Shown: positions 15,115-23,553 of the stretch, in pieces
Layout of the letters: each line of letters starts with the position of its first letter
How positions within the stretch are numbered: the first letter of the stretch is position 1
From: Finegoldia magna ATCC 29328
GTDB lineage: Bacteria > Bacillota > Clostridia > Tissierellales > Peptoniphilaceae
Reading direction: 5' to 3'
Length of the DNA: 64,000 nt
NCBI RefSeq assembly: GCF_000010185.1
Contig: NC_010376.1
Location: 1,559,501-1,623,500, forward strand
Translations under genes and position numbers: made by a program
The notes under the pieces: generated by a model
What the model was told of the DNA's origin: nothing
Databases searched by the model: none
The model's input: the letters and a program-made list of their open reading frames with translations, nothing else

Positions 15115-16867
15115 TTAATTCCTCCTCTGTTAATTGCGAGTAGGCTATTTCTTTGTAAACTTCACAATTTTTTAATAAATCTTTGTGCTTACCTATCCCA
15201 ACGATTTGGCCATTTTCAAGTACGATTATTTGATCAGAATCCATTATAGATCCCACTCTTTGAGCGACAACTATCGTTGTGGAATCAGGGTTGTTTTCTT
15301 TGAGTTGATGTCTAAGCTCACTGTCTGTCTTGAAATCAAGTGCCGAGAAACTATCGTCAAACAAGAATATATCAGGCTTTCTGTAGATTGCTCTTGCAAT
15401 GGATAGTCTTTGTTTTTGTCCACCAGAAACATTCTTTCCTAATTGTGCAATTTCATGGTCGTATTTGTCGTCAAATTTATCTATAAATTCTATAGATTGT
15501 GAAGTATCCGCTGCTTCTTCTACCATTTTCGTGTCGGTATCTTCATCTCCAAAAGAAATGTTCGATTTAATATCCCCTTTGAAAAGAAATGATTTTTGCA
15601 ACACTGCTGCGATTTTTTCGTACAAGAATTTGAGCTTGTACTGTTTGATATCTACTCCTTGGATTTTGACGACACCTTCAGTCGCATCGTAAAATCTCAA
15701 AAGCAAATTCAAGATAGTACTTTTCCCAGATCCAGTTGATCCGATGATGGCAACTTTCTCTCCTTTTTTGACTTTAAAATCAATATTTTGCAAGATATAT
15801 TGTTCAGAATCTGTATATTTGAAAGACACATCGTCAAATTCAATTTCATATTCGTAATCTTCATTTGAGCTATCAAGATTTCCATCTTTTATAGAAAGTT
15901 CTGTATCCAAAACTTCGTTGATACGTTTGGCAGAAATTTCTGCTCTTGGAACCATGATGAAAATCATGCTCATCATCATAAATGACATGATAACTTGCAT
16001 TGCATACGAACTGAAAACAACCATGTTCGAGAACAAGACGTATTTGTCCATCATTTGCGCAGCATTGATGAGTCCCGCACCGATAAAATAAATCACGAGT
16101 GTCAACATCGACATGCTGAAATTAATCATAGGAAAAAGCATCGACATCGCACGACTTGTGAACAATTGTGTTCTTGTCAAATCGATGTTTGCTTCATCGA
16201 ACTTTCCTTCCCTATAATCTTCGGAGTTGTACGCTCTGATAACCGCAAGTCCTGTCAAATTTTCACGCAAAATCCTGTTGATGTTGTCGGTTAAAGTTTG
16301 CATCATTCTGAATTTCGGCATAACCATAACCATTAGTATTGCAACGAATACAATTAAAACCAAAACAGTCACAGCAGTTGCCATTGTCCATTCAAATCCT
16401 TTGTTGTAGATTTTAGTGATTGCCCAGACTGCCATTATCGGCGCTTTTATCAAAATTTGTAAACCTATAACTATTACCATTTGAATTTGAGTAATATCAT
16501 TTGTAGATCTAGTTATCAAGCTTGCTGTCGAAAACTCGTTGATTTCTTTCATCGAGAAACTTTCCACCTTGGAAAATATTCTAGACCTCAAATTTTTGGA
16601 AAATGACGCCGAAATTTTCGATGCCAAATATCCTACAATTATCGCTGATAAAAGAGAACCAAATGCACACAACAGCATCCATTTGCCCTCTCCAACAATA
16701 TCACTTACAGTGTGACCCGGACTTTCCACATACATCGTAATTTTCGACATATAATCTGGAATTTTCAAATCCAAAAACACTTGAGTTACGATAAACACCA
16801 AACTCAAAAGAATTTGAATCCATTGTTTTTTGTTCAAATATCTAAATATTTTTATCAAAATTATCAT
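15107..16867 (-). CDS. Heterodimeric ABC exporter subunit, degenerate half
   Basis: The 586-residue half-transporter has Walker A GSTGSGKST and a standard signature VSGGQKQR. Its Walker B reads IFLFDDSFSALD, with Asp replacing the catalytic Glu, and its H-loop reads VVAQRVGSI, with Gln replacing His. These losses combine with the LSQGQ signature of the partner in the same composite site, the classical degenerate arrangement of heterodimeric exporters. The start is placed at ATG 16867, 26 bases inside the marR gene, without a clear ribosome site; coupling to marR translation is likely. Confidence 0.9.
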   Translation of the reverse strand: MIILIKIFRYLNKKQWIQILLSLVFIVTQVFLDLKIPDYMSKITMYVESPGHTVSDIVGEGKWMLLCAFGSLLSAIIVGYLASKISASFSKNLRSRIFSKVESFSMKEINEFSTASLITRSTNDITQIQMVIVIGLQILIKAPIMAVWAITKIYNKGFEWTMATAVTVLVLIVFVAILMVMVMPKFRMMQTLTDNINRILRENLTGLAVIRAYNSEDYREGKFDEANIDLTRTQLFTSRAMSMLFPMINFSMSMLTLVIYFIGAGLINAAQMMDKYVLFSNMVVFSSYAMQVIMSFMMMSMIFIMVPRAEISAKRINEVLDTELSIKDGNLDSSNEDYEYEIEFDDVSFKYTDSEQYILQNIDFKVKKGEKVAIIGSTGSGKSTILNLLLRFYDATEGVVKIQGVDIKQYKLKFLYEKIAAVLQKSFLFKGDIKSNISFGDEDTDTKMVEEAADTSQSIEFIDKFDDKYDHEIAQLGKNVSGGQKQRLSIARAIYRKPDIFLFDDSFSALDFKTDSELRHQLKENNPDSTTIVVAQRVGSIMDSDQIIVLENGQIVGIGKHKDLLKNCEVYKEIAYSQLTEEELNA

Positions 16868-17318
16868 CCATTTCTTTAAATTTTTCTTCGCAGTCTTTGC
16901 TAATCTTTGGCAAATTTTTGATAAGCTTGTCGATTATTCTGACGAAATTTTCAGAATCTTCTTCTCCTAAATAATCAAACATTTGACCAAGCGCATACAT
17001 TATTTTCTTTTCAGTTTCAAGGGCTACTTCTTCTCCTTGTTTGGTCAAAGTAACCAAAGTTTTTCTCCTGTCAATTTTGTCATCAGTTCTGATTACAAGA
17101 TTTCGTTGTTCCAATTTTTTGATAATAGCTGCAACTCTTGCACTGGAAATTCCCATCGCAAGTTCAATTTCTTTGGGATAAGTCGAACCGCCTTCTGATT
17201 TTATAAATCCCAAAGCCATGTTTTCTCCTCTAACAGAATCGTTAATTTGTTTGTGAGGATGGTGTTTTCCAATGCTGTGAACGCATCTTATAACTTCTTT
17301 TGCTAATTTTTCATTCAT
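16842..17318 (-). CDS. MarR family transcriptional regulator
   Basis: The 158-residue protein shows the MarR winged helix: KEIELAMGISSARVAAIIKK as recognition region, then TDDKIDRRKTLVTLT as the wing with the conserved D-R-R. The N-terminal region has a histidine-rich stretch (HSIGKHHPHKQ). It is the first gene of the ABC exporter operon and is preceded by a strong promoter with a palindrome at its transcription start region, so it probably represses the pump operon until a ligand binds. Confidence 0.9.
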   Translation of the reverse strand: MNEKLAKEVIRCVHSIGKHHPHKQINDSVRGENMALGFIKSEGGSTYPKEIELAMGISSARVAAIIKKLEQRNLVIRTDDKIDRRKTLVTLTKQGEEVALETEKKIMYALGQMFDYLGEEDSENFVRIIDKLIKNLPKISKDCEEKFKEMDDNFDKNI

Positions 17319-17334
17319 AATATCACCTTTTTAC

Positions 17335-17377
17335 CTAATACTATTAGAATTATACGACTACTAATAACCATTGTCAA
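17335..17377 (-). promoter_or_regulatory. marR operon promoter and operator
   Basis: TTGACA (17377-17372) and TATAAT (17354-17349) are both consensus and 17 bases apart on the minus strand. The palindrome CTAATACTATTAG (17335-17347) lies directly downstream of the -10 box, where MarR would block transcription. Confidence 0.75.
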
Positions 17378-17412
17378 TGATTTTCTCGAATATTTTTCGA
17401 TTTCGTTCAAAT

Positions 17413-17445
17413 AAAAAACAACCACCAAGATATTCTTGATGGTTG
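17413..17445 (-). terminator. Terminator of thiC
   Basis: On the minus strand CAACCATCAAGA pairs with TCTTGGTGGTTG (one G-T pair) and is followed by six T (17418-17413). It lies 38 bases after the thiC stop. Confidence 0.85.
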
Positions 17446-17482
17446 AATTCGCATTTTAAAATAAATTTTTTAATCAAATTTT

Positions 17483-18784
17483 CTAAATTAAATTGACATC
17501 TTCGCCGTTCAATACTTTCTTCACTGTTCTCATTGAACACATTTTTCCGCACATTGTGCAGCTATCTTCTTCGATTGGTTGAGATTCTTTTCTGTATTTT
17601 TTTGGTTTCTCGCTGTCAATTGCAAGTTCGAACATTTTTTCCCAATCTAAGTTGAAGCGAGCTCTACTCATTTCGTCGTCTCTTTCTTTTGCTCCAGGGA
17701 TTTTCTTCGCTATATCTCCAGCATGAGCTGCAATTTTCGTAGCAATGATTCCTTCTTTCATATCTTCCAAGTTAGGTAGTCTCAAATGTTCTGCAGGAGT
17801 TACGTAACACAAGAAATCTGCTCCCGTACTTGCTGCAATGGCACCACCGATTGCTGATGTTATGTGATCGTATCCTGGAGCAATGTCAGTAACCAAAGGT
17901 CCCAACACATAAAATGGAGCGTTGTTACAGATTGTTTTTTCGATTTTCATGTTTGCTTCGATTTGATCGATTGGAACATGGCCTGGTCCTTCAATCATTA
18001 CTTGGACATTTTTTTCGTAGGCTCTTTTTGCCATTCTGGATAGATTGATTAGCTCTTGAATTTGCAAATCATCTGTCGCATCGTTGATGCAACCTGGTCT
18101 CAATGCATCTCCCAAGCTTAGTGTCACGTCGTATTTTTCGCAGATTTCAAGTATATCGTCGTATCTTGTTACAAGTGGGTTTTCTTTGTTGTTCACAATC
18201 ATCCACGCGAATAATAATGATCCACCACGTGACACAATTTTTGTGATTCTATCTGTTGTTTTCAAATGTTGTGCGATATCTCTTGTAAGTCCAACGTGAA
18301 TTGTGATGAAATCCACCCCGTCTTTTGCGTGTTGTTCCACAACTTCCAAGAATTCTTCTTCAGTAATATCCTTCAATTCTTTATCCAACATTCCCACACA
18401 ATCGTACATTGGAACGCTACCAATCATTGCTGGAGAGTAACCGATAAGTTCTTCTCTAAATTTTCTTGTCTTACCGTAATTTGACAAATCCATTATCGCT
18501 TCTGCATCCATGTCGATTGCCACTCTAACTTTTTCCATTTCTTTTTCGATGTTGTAGCAGTCTTTTGAAATACCCAAATTCACGTTAATTTTTGTTTTCA
18601 AACCTTCGCCGACACCGTGTGCATCTAGTGATTTGTGGTTTTTGTTTGCAGGAATAACCACGTATCCTTTTTCAATTTTTTCTCTAAGAATTTCTACGTC
18701 TATATTTTCTTTTTGCGCTACTCTTTTCATTTCTTTTGTAATGATTTTCTTCTTCGCAGCGTCTAATTGAGTTGTATATTCCAT
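17483..18784 (-). CDS. thiC: Phosphomethylpyrimidine synthase ThiC
   Basis: ThiC is a radical-SAM enzyme that rearranges aminoimidazole ribotide to HMP-phosphate for thiamine synthesis. The 433-residue protein is of the short form lacking the long N-terminal extension of E. coli ThiC. Conserved stretches include [26 protein letters not shown] and the C-terminal cluster motif CTMCGKMC. That motif is CX2CX3C, one residue shorter than the CX2CX4C of E. coli and Bacillus; I recall similar spacing in other short-form enzymes. It is a single gene behind a TPP riboswitch. No other thiamine gene is in the window. Confidence 0.95.
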   Translation of the reverse strand: MEYTTQLDAAKKKIITKEMKRVAQKENIDVEILREKIEKGYVVIPANKNHKSLDAHGVGEGLKTKINVNLGISKDCYNIEKEMEKVRVAIDMDAEAIMDLSNYGKTRKFREELIGYSPAMIGSVPMYDCVGMLDKELKDITEEEFLEVVEQHAKDGVDFITIHVGLTRDIAQHLKTTDRITKIVSRGGSLLFAWMIVNNKENPLVTRYDDILEICEKYDVTLSLGDALRPGCINDATDDLQIQELINLSRMAKRAYEKNVQVMIEGPGHVPIDQIEANMKIEKTICNNAPFYVLGPLVTDIAPGYDHITSAIGGAIAASTGADFLCYVTPAEHLRLPNLEDMKEGIIATKIAAHAGDIAKKIPGAKERDDEMSRARFNLDWEKMFELAIDSEKPKKYRKESQPIEEDSCTMCGKMCSMRTVKKVLNGEDVNLI

Positions 18785-18814
18785 AAATACCTCCTAAATT
18801 AATTTGGAGACTGG

Positions 18815-18847
18815 AAAAAAATAACGGATACACAATCCATGTATCCG
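18815..18847 (-). terminator. Riboswitch expression-platform terminator
   Basis: Eight-base arms CGGATACA/TGTATCCG (18847-18840 with 18832-18825) are followed on the minus strand by a T-rich run (18824-18815). It lies between the TPP aptamer and thiC and is the probable off-state of the switch. Confidence 0.8.
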
Positions 18848-18860
18848 CAAAAAACATTCT

Positions 18861-18944
18861 AAGTTCTTCCCTTCGCATGCATTATCATGAGCAGGTTTAA
18901 GGGTTTCTAAAAAGATCTCAGCGTAAAGCACCCCCAGACTCCGA
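18861..18944 (-). promoter_or_regulatory. TPP riboswitch (THI element)
   Basis: Read on the minus strand, the conserved aptamer blocks appear in order: GGGGGTGC, GCTGAGA, ACCCTTAAACCTG, ATAATGC and GCGAAGGGA. This is the standard TPP aptamer. With the downstream hairpin it should end transcription before thiC when thiamine pyrophosphate is plentiful. A TATAAT box lies at 18954-18949. Confidence 0.95.
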
Positions 18945-18964
18945 ATATATTATAACACAAACTT

Positions 18965-19879
18965 TTAATTTAATTCTACAAGCTTGATTTTGTCGTTTTT
19001 CTTAATAATTCCACCCTTTAAAACTTTACAGAAAATTCCTTCCGTTGGCATAATACAATTACCAACTTTCTGTTTAATCGCACAACCTTTGTGACATTCT
19101 TTGCCTATTTGTGTCACCTCAAGCACGCATTCTCCAATCGTCAACACTTGACCGACAGGAAGCGTAAATAGTTCGATGTTTCTCGTCGTGATGTTTTCTG
19201 CGAAATCTCCGTCTTTCAAATCAAGACCCATTTCGCGCATTTTGTTGATGGATTCTTCTGCCAAAAGCGACACTTGTCTGTGCCAGTTTCCAGCATGTGC
19301 ATCTCCAACCAATCCGTGATCCACTTTTAGTTCTGCAAATTCTACAGGAGTTTTCACAGTTCCTTTTTTCTCGCTGATATTTACATCGATTACAATAGCT
19401 TCATCGCTGTCCACACTTCTGTTGTAAACGCCGCTTTTGCCGCCTTCTTTGTGAAGTAATTCCACATTTGTAATTCTCATCGAACGGTCAATTGCCTTGC
19501 ACATATCATAAATCGTAAGAGCCGCTACACTTGCAGCAGTCAAACTTTCCATCTCAATTCCCGTTTTTGATTCTGTGTTTGATTGAACGAAAATATCTAT
19601 AAAATCATCTGCCAATTCAAATTTAACATCAACACCTGTGATGAAAATATTGTGACACATTGGAATAATTTCTGATGTTTTCTTTGCAGCCATAATCGCC
19701 GCCGTTTGTGCGACACTCAAAACGTCGCCTTTTTTGATGGATTTTTCGGTGATTTTTTGCATAGTTTCTTTTTTCATATAAATCCTACTATGAGCCACAG
19801 CTACTCTTTTAGTAGTTTCCTTTTCAGATACATCCACCATTCTTGGCAAACCATCTTCGTTAAAATGAGTTAAATCCAC
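18965..19879 (-). CDS. moaC: MoaC-MOSC fusion, molybdenum cofactor biosynthesis
   Basis: The first 155 or so residues are MoaC (cyclic pyranopterin monophosphate synthase), with MVDVSEKETTKR at the start, PMCHNIFITG and GIEMESLTAAS. The remaining 145 residues are a MOSC domain, with GLVGDAHAGNWHRQVSLLAE and the Cys pair in KECHKGC. MoaC acts after MoaA to close the pyranopterin; MOSC domains bind or transfer sulfur or Moco. The start is GTG 19879, with GGAGGTTAA overlapping the stop of moaA, so the two are coupled. No moaE, moaD, moeA or molybdate transporter lies nearby. The domain fusion is direct sequence evidence; its advantage is unknown. Confidence 0.92.
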   Translation of the reverse strand: MDLTHFNEDGLPRMVDVSEKETTKRVAVAHSRIYMKKETMQKITEKSIKKGDVLSVAQTAAIMAAKKTSEIIPMCHNIFITGVDVKFELADDFIDIFVQSNTESKTGIEMESLTAASVAALTIYDMCKAIDRSMRITNVELLHKEGGKSGVYNRSVDSDEAIVIDVNISEKKGTVKTPVEFAELKVDHGLVGDAHAGNWHRQVSLLAEESINKMREMGLDLKDGDFAENITTRNIELFTLPVGQVLTIGECVLEVTQIGKECHKGCAIKQKVGNCIMPTEGIFCKVLKGGIIKKNDKIKLVELN

Positions 19880-19880
19880 A

Positions 19881-20828
19881 TTAACCTCCTATAGTATTCA
19901 TATCTCTTTTGTTGAAATTACCTTCTTCGAGATAATGTCTTTCTGGTTTATTGTATATTTCTTGCGTGATAATTTGACGGATATCCTCGCCATTTCGAAT
20001 ACAATCTTTCAAATTAATCGACTTATTAGAATGCAAACACATCAACAAATTGCCCTTGCAATCCAACCTAACTCTGTTACATTCTGAACAGAATTTGTGA
20101 GAAATCGGATTGATAAATCCTACAATCGCACCATTCGGATTGGTGTAATATTCTGCGACCTTCGATTTTTGTGAATCGCTGTCAATTTTTTGAAGATTGC
20201 CAATTTTTTTGATAATTTCTTCGTTCGACACGTAATCATCAGATTTTCCAATCGCTTCGCCAATAGGCATCAGCTCGATAAATCTCACAATCACACCATC
20301 CTCTGCGAATTTCACAAAATCTTCAATCTCACCGTAGTTGAAATGTCTCATAACAACGGTGTTGATTTTGATAGGTTTCATATCCATTTGTTTTAATTTA
20401 TCGATGGATTTCAAAACCTTTTTCAAATCTCCACCACGAGTTATGTCGAAAAATTTATACGCATGCAAAGTATCCAATGAAATGTTGAATCTATCCACGC
20501 CATTTTTTCTCAAATCATCAGCCATGTCGTACAATTTGATGGCGTTGGTAGTCATGCAGATTTCTTCAATTCCCATGTCTTTGATGCCTTTTACCAAATC
20601 CAATATTCCGTTTCTAACAAGAGGTTCTCCTCCAGTTAAACGCACTTTTTTTATTCCTAAATCTTTGAAAACTTCAACGATTTTCAAAGTTTCATCTATA
20701 GTCAGAATTTCGTCGTGATTCAAGTGCGTGATTCCTTCTTCTGGCATACAGTATTTGCATCTCAAATTGCACTTGTCAGTCACCGAAATTCTCAAATAAT
20801 CTATTTTTCTTCCGAGAGCATCTTTCAT
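19881..20828 (-). CDS. moaA: GTP 3',8-cyclase MoaA
   Basis: The 315-residue radical-SAM protein has the N-terminal cluster CX3CX2C at Cys20, Cys24 and Cys27, the SAM-binding region RLTGGEPL, and the C-terminal cluster in FCSECNRVRLDCKGNLLMC. It ends in Gly-Gly, which in MoaA reaches the active site. It converts GTP to the cyclic intermediate used by MoaC, encoded next. The start ATG has AAAGGTGG. A TATAAT-like -10 lies about 25 bases upstream. Confidence 0.96.
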   Translation of the reverse strand: MKDALGRKIDYLRISVTDKCNLRCKYCMPEEGITHLNHDEILTIDETLKIVEVFKDLGIKKVRLTGGEPLVRNGILDLVKGIKDMGIEEICMTTNAIKLYDMADDLRKNGVDRFNISLDTLHAYKFFDITRGGDLKKVLKSIDKLKQMDMKPIKINTVVMRHFNYGEIEDFVKFAEDGVIVRFIELMPIGEAIGKSDDYVSNEEIIKKIGNLQKIDSDSQKSKVAEYYTNPNGAIVGFINPISHKFCSECNRVRLDCKGNLLMCLHSNKSINLKDCIRNGEDIRQIITQEIYNKPERHYLEEGNFNKRDMNTIGG

Positions 20829-20868
20829 TTTACCACCTTTATATATTATATCATATAACGCTTAGCGA

Positions 20869-20907
20869 TAAAAAATTCCCCAACTTGATTTCTCAAATTG
20901 GGAAATT
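20869..20907 (-). terminator. Terminator after the GIY-YIG/TPR gene
   Basis: On the minus strand AATTTCCCAATTTGA pairs, with small bulges, with TCAAGTTGGGGAATT and is followed by a T-run (20875-20869). Confidence 0.75.
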
Positions 20908-20915
20908 CGTTCAAA

Positions 20916-22091
20916 TTATTCTTTTAATAAAAGTTCCTTTGCTTTTTCTAATCTTTCTTTCATAGAATTGATGTGAGATTCAGACACATTATCTTGATTG
21001 GACAATCTCTTAATACCTTCTTGCAAAATATCAATTTCGTTATCGTAATCCTTCATGCTTCTATACACACTAGCATAAGAACTGTAAAGTGCAGGAGTAC
21101 ACAATCCGTTTTCACGAGCAGTGTCGTAGTTTTTGATTGCAGATTGGAAATGAGAATCCTTTCTGAATTTTTCTCCTTCGTTCCAATATCTCAAACCTTC
21201 CTTCGCGCCCTTTGCAGGATCGTCCAAGTTTTTGATATCAAATACAGCAACTCTACTGTTGTGTGGGTGAATTACAACTTCTTTTGTAGTCTTGATTTTG
21301 TTGAAAATCTCATCCAAGCTGTCCTTGTTCTTTTCCTTTAATTTCTTCAATACATCCATCATGTGATATACAGGAATTTTCTTGGAAAGTTTTTGTTGTG
21401 CCTTGTCTTCGTATTCATTAACCTTAGCAATGGAATCATCTCCAATGTAGATCCAAGCAGTTACATCATTTGCAAATTGGTCATCAACCATTTTAATATT
21501 TTCGTGTTCCAACAAAGATTTTGTTTGGTTCAAATATTTGTCCAAATCATCCTTGTAAATATTCGCGATAATTTCATCGTCAACACCCTTTTCAACCAAG
21601 AACACTGATTTCAAATTATCCAAGTCAACCTTTTCGAAATCATCATAATCCATATCCAAATAATGTTGTTCATATTCAGAAACATACAACACTGGTGCTT
21701 GTTCAAATCTGTAGTTTGGTGTAGTAACTGACTTTAATAATCCCGATTTTCTAGTAATCATATTAGGAGTCACACGATTGATAATCACATTGTCAGTTTC
21801 TTTCAACACTCTCTTCAACTCTTCTTGTTGCAAATCACGTGCTTCATCTTCTTCCAAATTGTCCTTGATGATTTTACATTCTACGTCTAATTTTTCCTTG
21901 ATTCTTTCTCCATGATAAGTTTCAAATCCGAAAGACTTGGAATCTTCACCATAACCGTAACCAACATAGAAGATTTCTCCAGTATCCTTTACGCTCCATT
22001 CAAAAACATACCAATCATTCTTGTGTGCTTGGCTGTTAGTTTCTTTTTCTTCTGAAGAAAAAACGCTTTTTAATTTATCAAATATACTCAT
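20916..22091 (-). CDS. Putative GIY-YIG domain protein with TPR C-terminus
   Basis: I recognise no named family over the full length of 391 residues. Near residues 25-115, WYVFEWSVKDTGEIFYVGYG followed by R, an EEDEA stretch and INRVTP resembles the GIY-YIG nuclease-like fold, where the second tyrosine pair and a later Glu are catalytic. The centre (130-280) is acidic and unassigned. The C-terminus has two TPR-like helical repeats (GLRYWNEGEKFRKDSHFQSA and YSSYASVYRSMKDYDNEID). The start is ATG 22091 with GGAGG; a TTG at 22103 overlaps that site. It follows a small membrane protein by 15 bases in one operon. Catalytic activity is uncertain. Confidence 0.6.
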   Translation of the reverse strand: MSIFDKLKSVFSSEEKETNSQAHKNDWYVFEWSVKDTGEIFYVGYGYGEDSKSFGFETYHGERIKEKLDVECKIIKDNLEEDEARDLQQEELKRVLKETDNVIINRVTPNMITRKSGLLKSVTTPNYRFEQAPVLYVSEYEQHYLDMDYDDFEKVDLDNLKSVFLVEKGVDDEIIANIYKDDLDKYLNQTKSLLEHENIKMVDDQFANDVTAWIYIGDDSIAKVNEYEDKAQQKLSKKIPVYHMMDVLKKLKEKNKDSLDEIFNKIKTTKEVVIHPHNSRVAVFDIKNLDDPAKGAKEGLRYWNEGEKFRKDSHFQSAIKNYDTARENGLCTPALYSSYASVYRSMKDYDNEIDILQEGIKRLSNQDNVSESHINSMKERLEKAKELLLKE

Positions 22092-22106
22092 AATATCCTC
22101 CAAATT

Positions 22107-22388
22107 TTAAATAATACGATACATCAAATAAAGTCCCACTAAAATGATTAAAATGAAAAACAAAATATCGAAATTTCTGTGTTTAATCGCATTGATCATC
22201 TCCAAAACAATCAAAATCAACACAATAACAATGGCTGCGTAGATGAAAATATTCGATAATGGCGATATCAACGCGCTTACAAGTCTAGGATAATTCGTTG
22301 CAAACTTCAATTCCACGATAAACAGAATTACACCTAAAATCATAGTTATAAATTCGTATTTGTATAATTTATTTCTCAATTTATTCAT
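22107..22388 (-). CDS. Small three-helix membrane protein, unknown
   Basis: The 93-residue protein has three hydrophobic segments (about residues 12-27, 45-63 and 73-92) and a basic N-terminus. No family is recognised. Its ribosome site is a run of eight G (22403-22396) before ATG 22388, unusual in this AT-rich DNA and prone to length change. It is probably co-transcribed with the GIY-YIG/TPR gene. Confidence 0.65.
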   Translation of the reverse strand: MNKLRNKLYKYEFITMILGVILFIVELKFATNYPRLVSALISPLSNIFIYAAIVIVLILIVLEMINAIKHRNFDILFFILIILVGLYLMYRII

Positions 22389-22395
22389 AGTAGTG

Positions 22396-22403
22396 CCCCC
22401 CCC
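22396..22403. repeat. Homopolymeric C8/G8 tract in the leader
   Basis: Eight C on the plus strand give G8 on the mRNA strand at the Shine-Dalgarno position of the small membrane protein gene. It could act as the ribosome site itself or as a slippage tract that changes its spacing. Confidence 0.6.
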
Positions 22404-22528
22404 AAGATGTTCTTTACATTACTTTGAATATTCTTTATCTTATTATACCATATTCAATTAAACCCATTAAAAAAACGCGAAAATTTTTGCAAACTTTCAC
22501 GCTTGATTTTTATTATGACAAATTAAAA

Positions 22529-22600
22529 ATAACAAACCTTGATGACAAAAATATCATGTGCAACAAATTGTCAAGATATTCGTGCATTAAGGTTTGTTAT
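22529..22600. repeat. Structured intergenic repeat, copy A
   Basis: Perfect 12-base outer arms ATAACAAACCTT (22529-22540) and AAGGTTTGTTAT (22589-22600) enclose AATATC (22550-22555) pairing with GATATT (22575-22580). The internal strings AATATCAT, AACAAATTG and AGATATTCGTGC recur in copy B (24862-25035) while the outer arms differ. It lies between two minus-strand genes. A partial repeat of the 3' arm (GCATTAATGGTTTGT) follows at 22613-22627. No T-run follows either strand, so it is not a plain terminator. Confidence 0.6.
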
Positions 22601-22658
22601 CCAGTATTTTTAGCATTAATGGTTTGTCATTAATTACTCAATATTTAATTTTTCTAAT

Positions 22659-23420
22659 TTACTCCAAAACTGGTGCCATCAATACTTTTCCAGTTCCTCT
22701 GTACACATTCACAAGTCCTTCACCACTTGTAGCGGAACCTATCAATGATTTGCCAGCTCTTTCAACTGTAAAGCTCAACGTTCCACTCCAAGCAATCGCC
22801 ATGCTTCCATCTATTTTCAACACGTCATTGTCAAGAGTTATTTCGATCAATTCTTCTCTTGGAACATAAGATTCCAATGCGACAATTCCTGTTCCGTGAA
22901 GTCCAAGGTTAAACAATCCTTCGCCACCTGCAACAGCCGATGAAATACTTGATTGCATGATAGCTTTGTGTTCCAATTCAGAATCGCAAGCCAAGAACAA
23001 TCCATCTTCAATGATGATTTCGTTGTTCCAATCATCTGCATCCAACAAAATAATGTGCTTGTATGTAGGTTCCAATACCAAAAGCCCATCACCTGTGTAT
23101 TCTGGTTTGATTGCACTTTCTCCAGTGACCGAACCACGCAAAGCTTTTTTGAAGAAATCTCCAGCTCCTTTTATTCCAGTAGTTGAATTGACATTTCCAA
23201 CCATCCATTGCATAGCTCCCGCTTGCACAGTTATATTTGATTGGGAAACATCGCAAACCAATTGTCTTCTTCTGACATTCATTTCAGATGCGAAGTAAGA
23301 GCTTTGTGCTTGTTCGTAATCAACCGACAAATCCCTCTTGTATTCTACAACTTTAAACGCTCCATTTTGTTCTTTGATTATTACATCATCATTATCTTCA
23401 AAATTTTTAACTTTAAACAT
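22659..23420 (-). CDS. AIM24 family protein
   Basis: The 253-residue protein matches the AIM24/TIGR00266 family of beta-rich proteins: ARRRQ-like RRRQLVCDVSQSNITVQAGAM near the start, GEG-rich turns such as GGEGLFNLGLHGTG and SGEGLVNVYRGTGKVLMAP at the end. The function in bacteria is unknown; the yeast homologue is mitochondrial. It is a single gene with GAGGTG before ATG and is divergent from the YkvI-like gene. Confidence 0.85.
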   Translation of the reverse strand: MFKVKNFEDNDDVIIKEQNGAFKVVEYKRDLSVDYEQAQSSYFASEMNVRRRQLVCDVSQSNITVQAGAMQWMVGNVNSTTGIKGAGDFFKKALRGSVTGESAIKPEYTGDGLLVLEPTYKHIILLDADDWNNEIIIEDGLFLACDSELEHKAIMQSSISSAVAGGEGLFNLGLHGTGIVALESYVPREELIEITLDNDVLKIDGSMAIAWSGTLSFTVERAGKSLIGSATSGEGLVNVYRGTGKVLMAPVLE

Positions 23421-23553
23421 ATAGCACCTCTTTTCATGAATATTATATCATATTGTTCAATTTTTAAATTTGAATTTTATTGTATTTGTTATATAATAAA
23501 AATTTGGCAATCCGAAAAATTTATTATATAATTTTACAAAAGAAGGAGATATT

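Noticed and set aside
17361-17552. 63-codon minus-strand frame over the thiC end
   Set aside because: It overlaps thiC in another frame and spans its terminator; no ribosome site.
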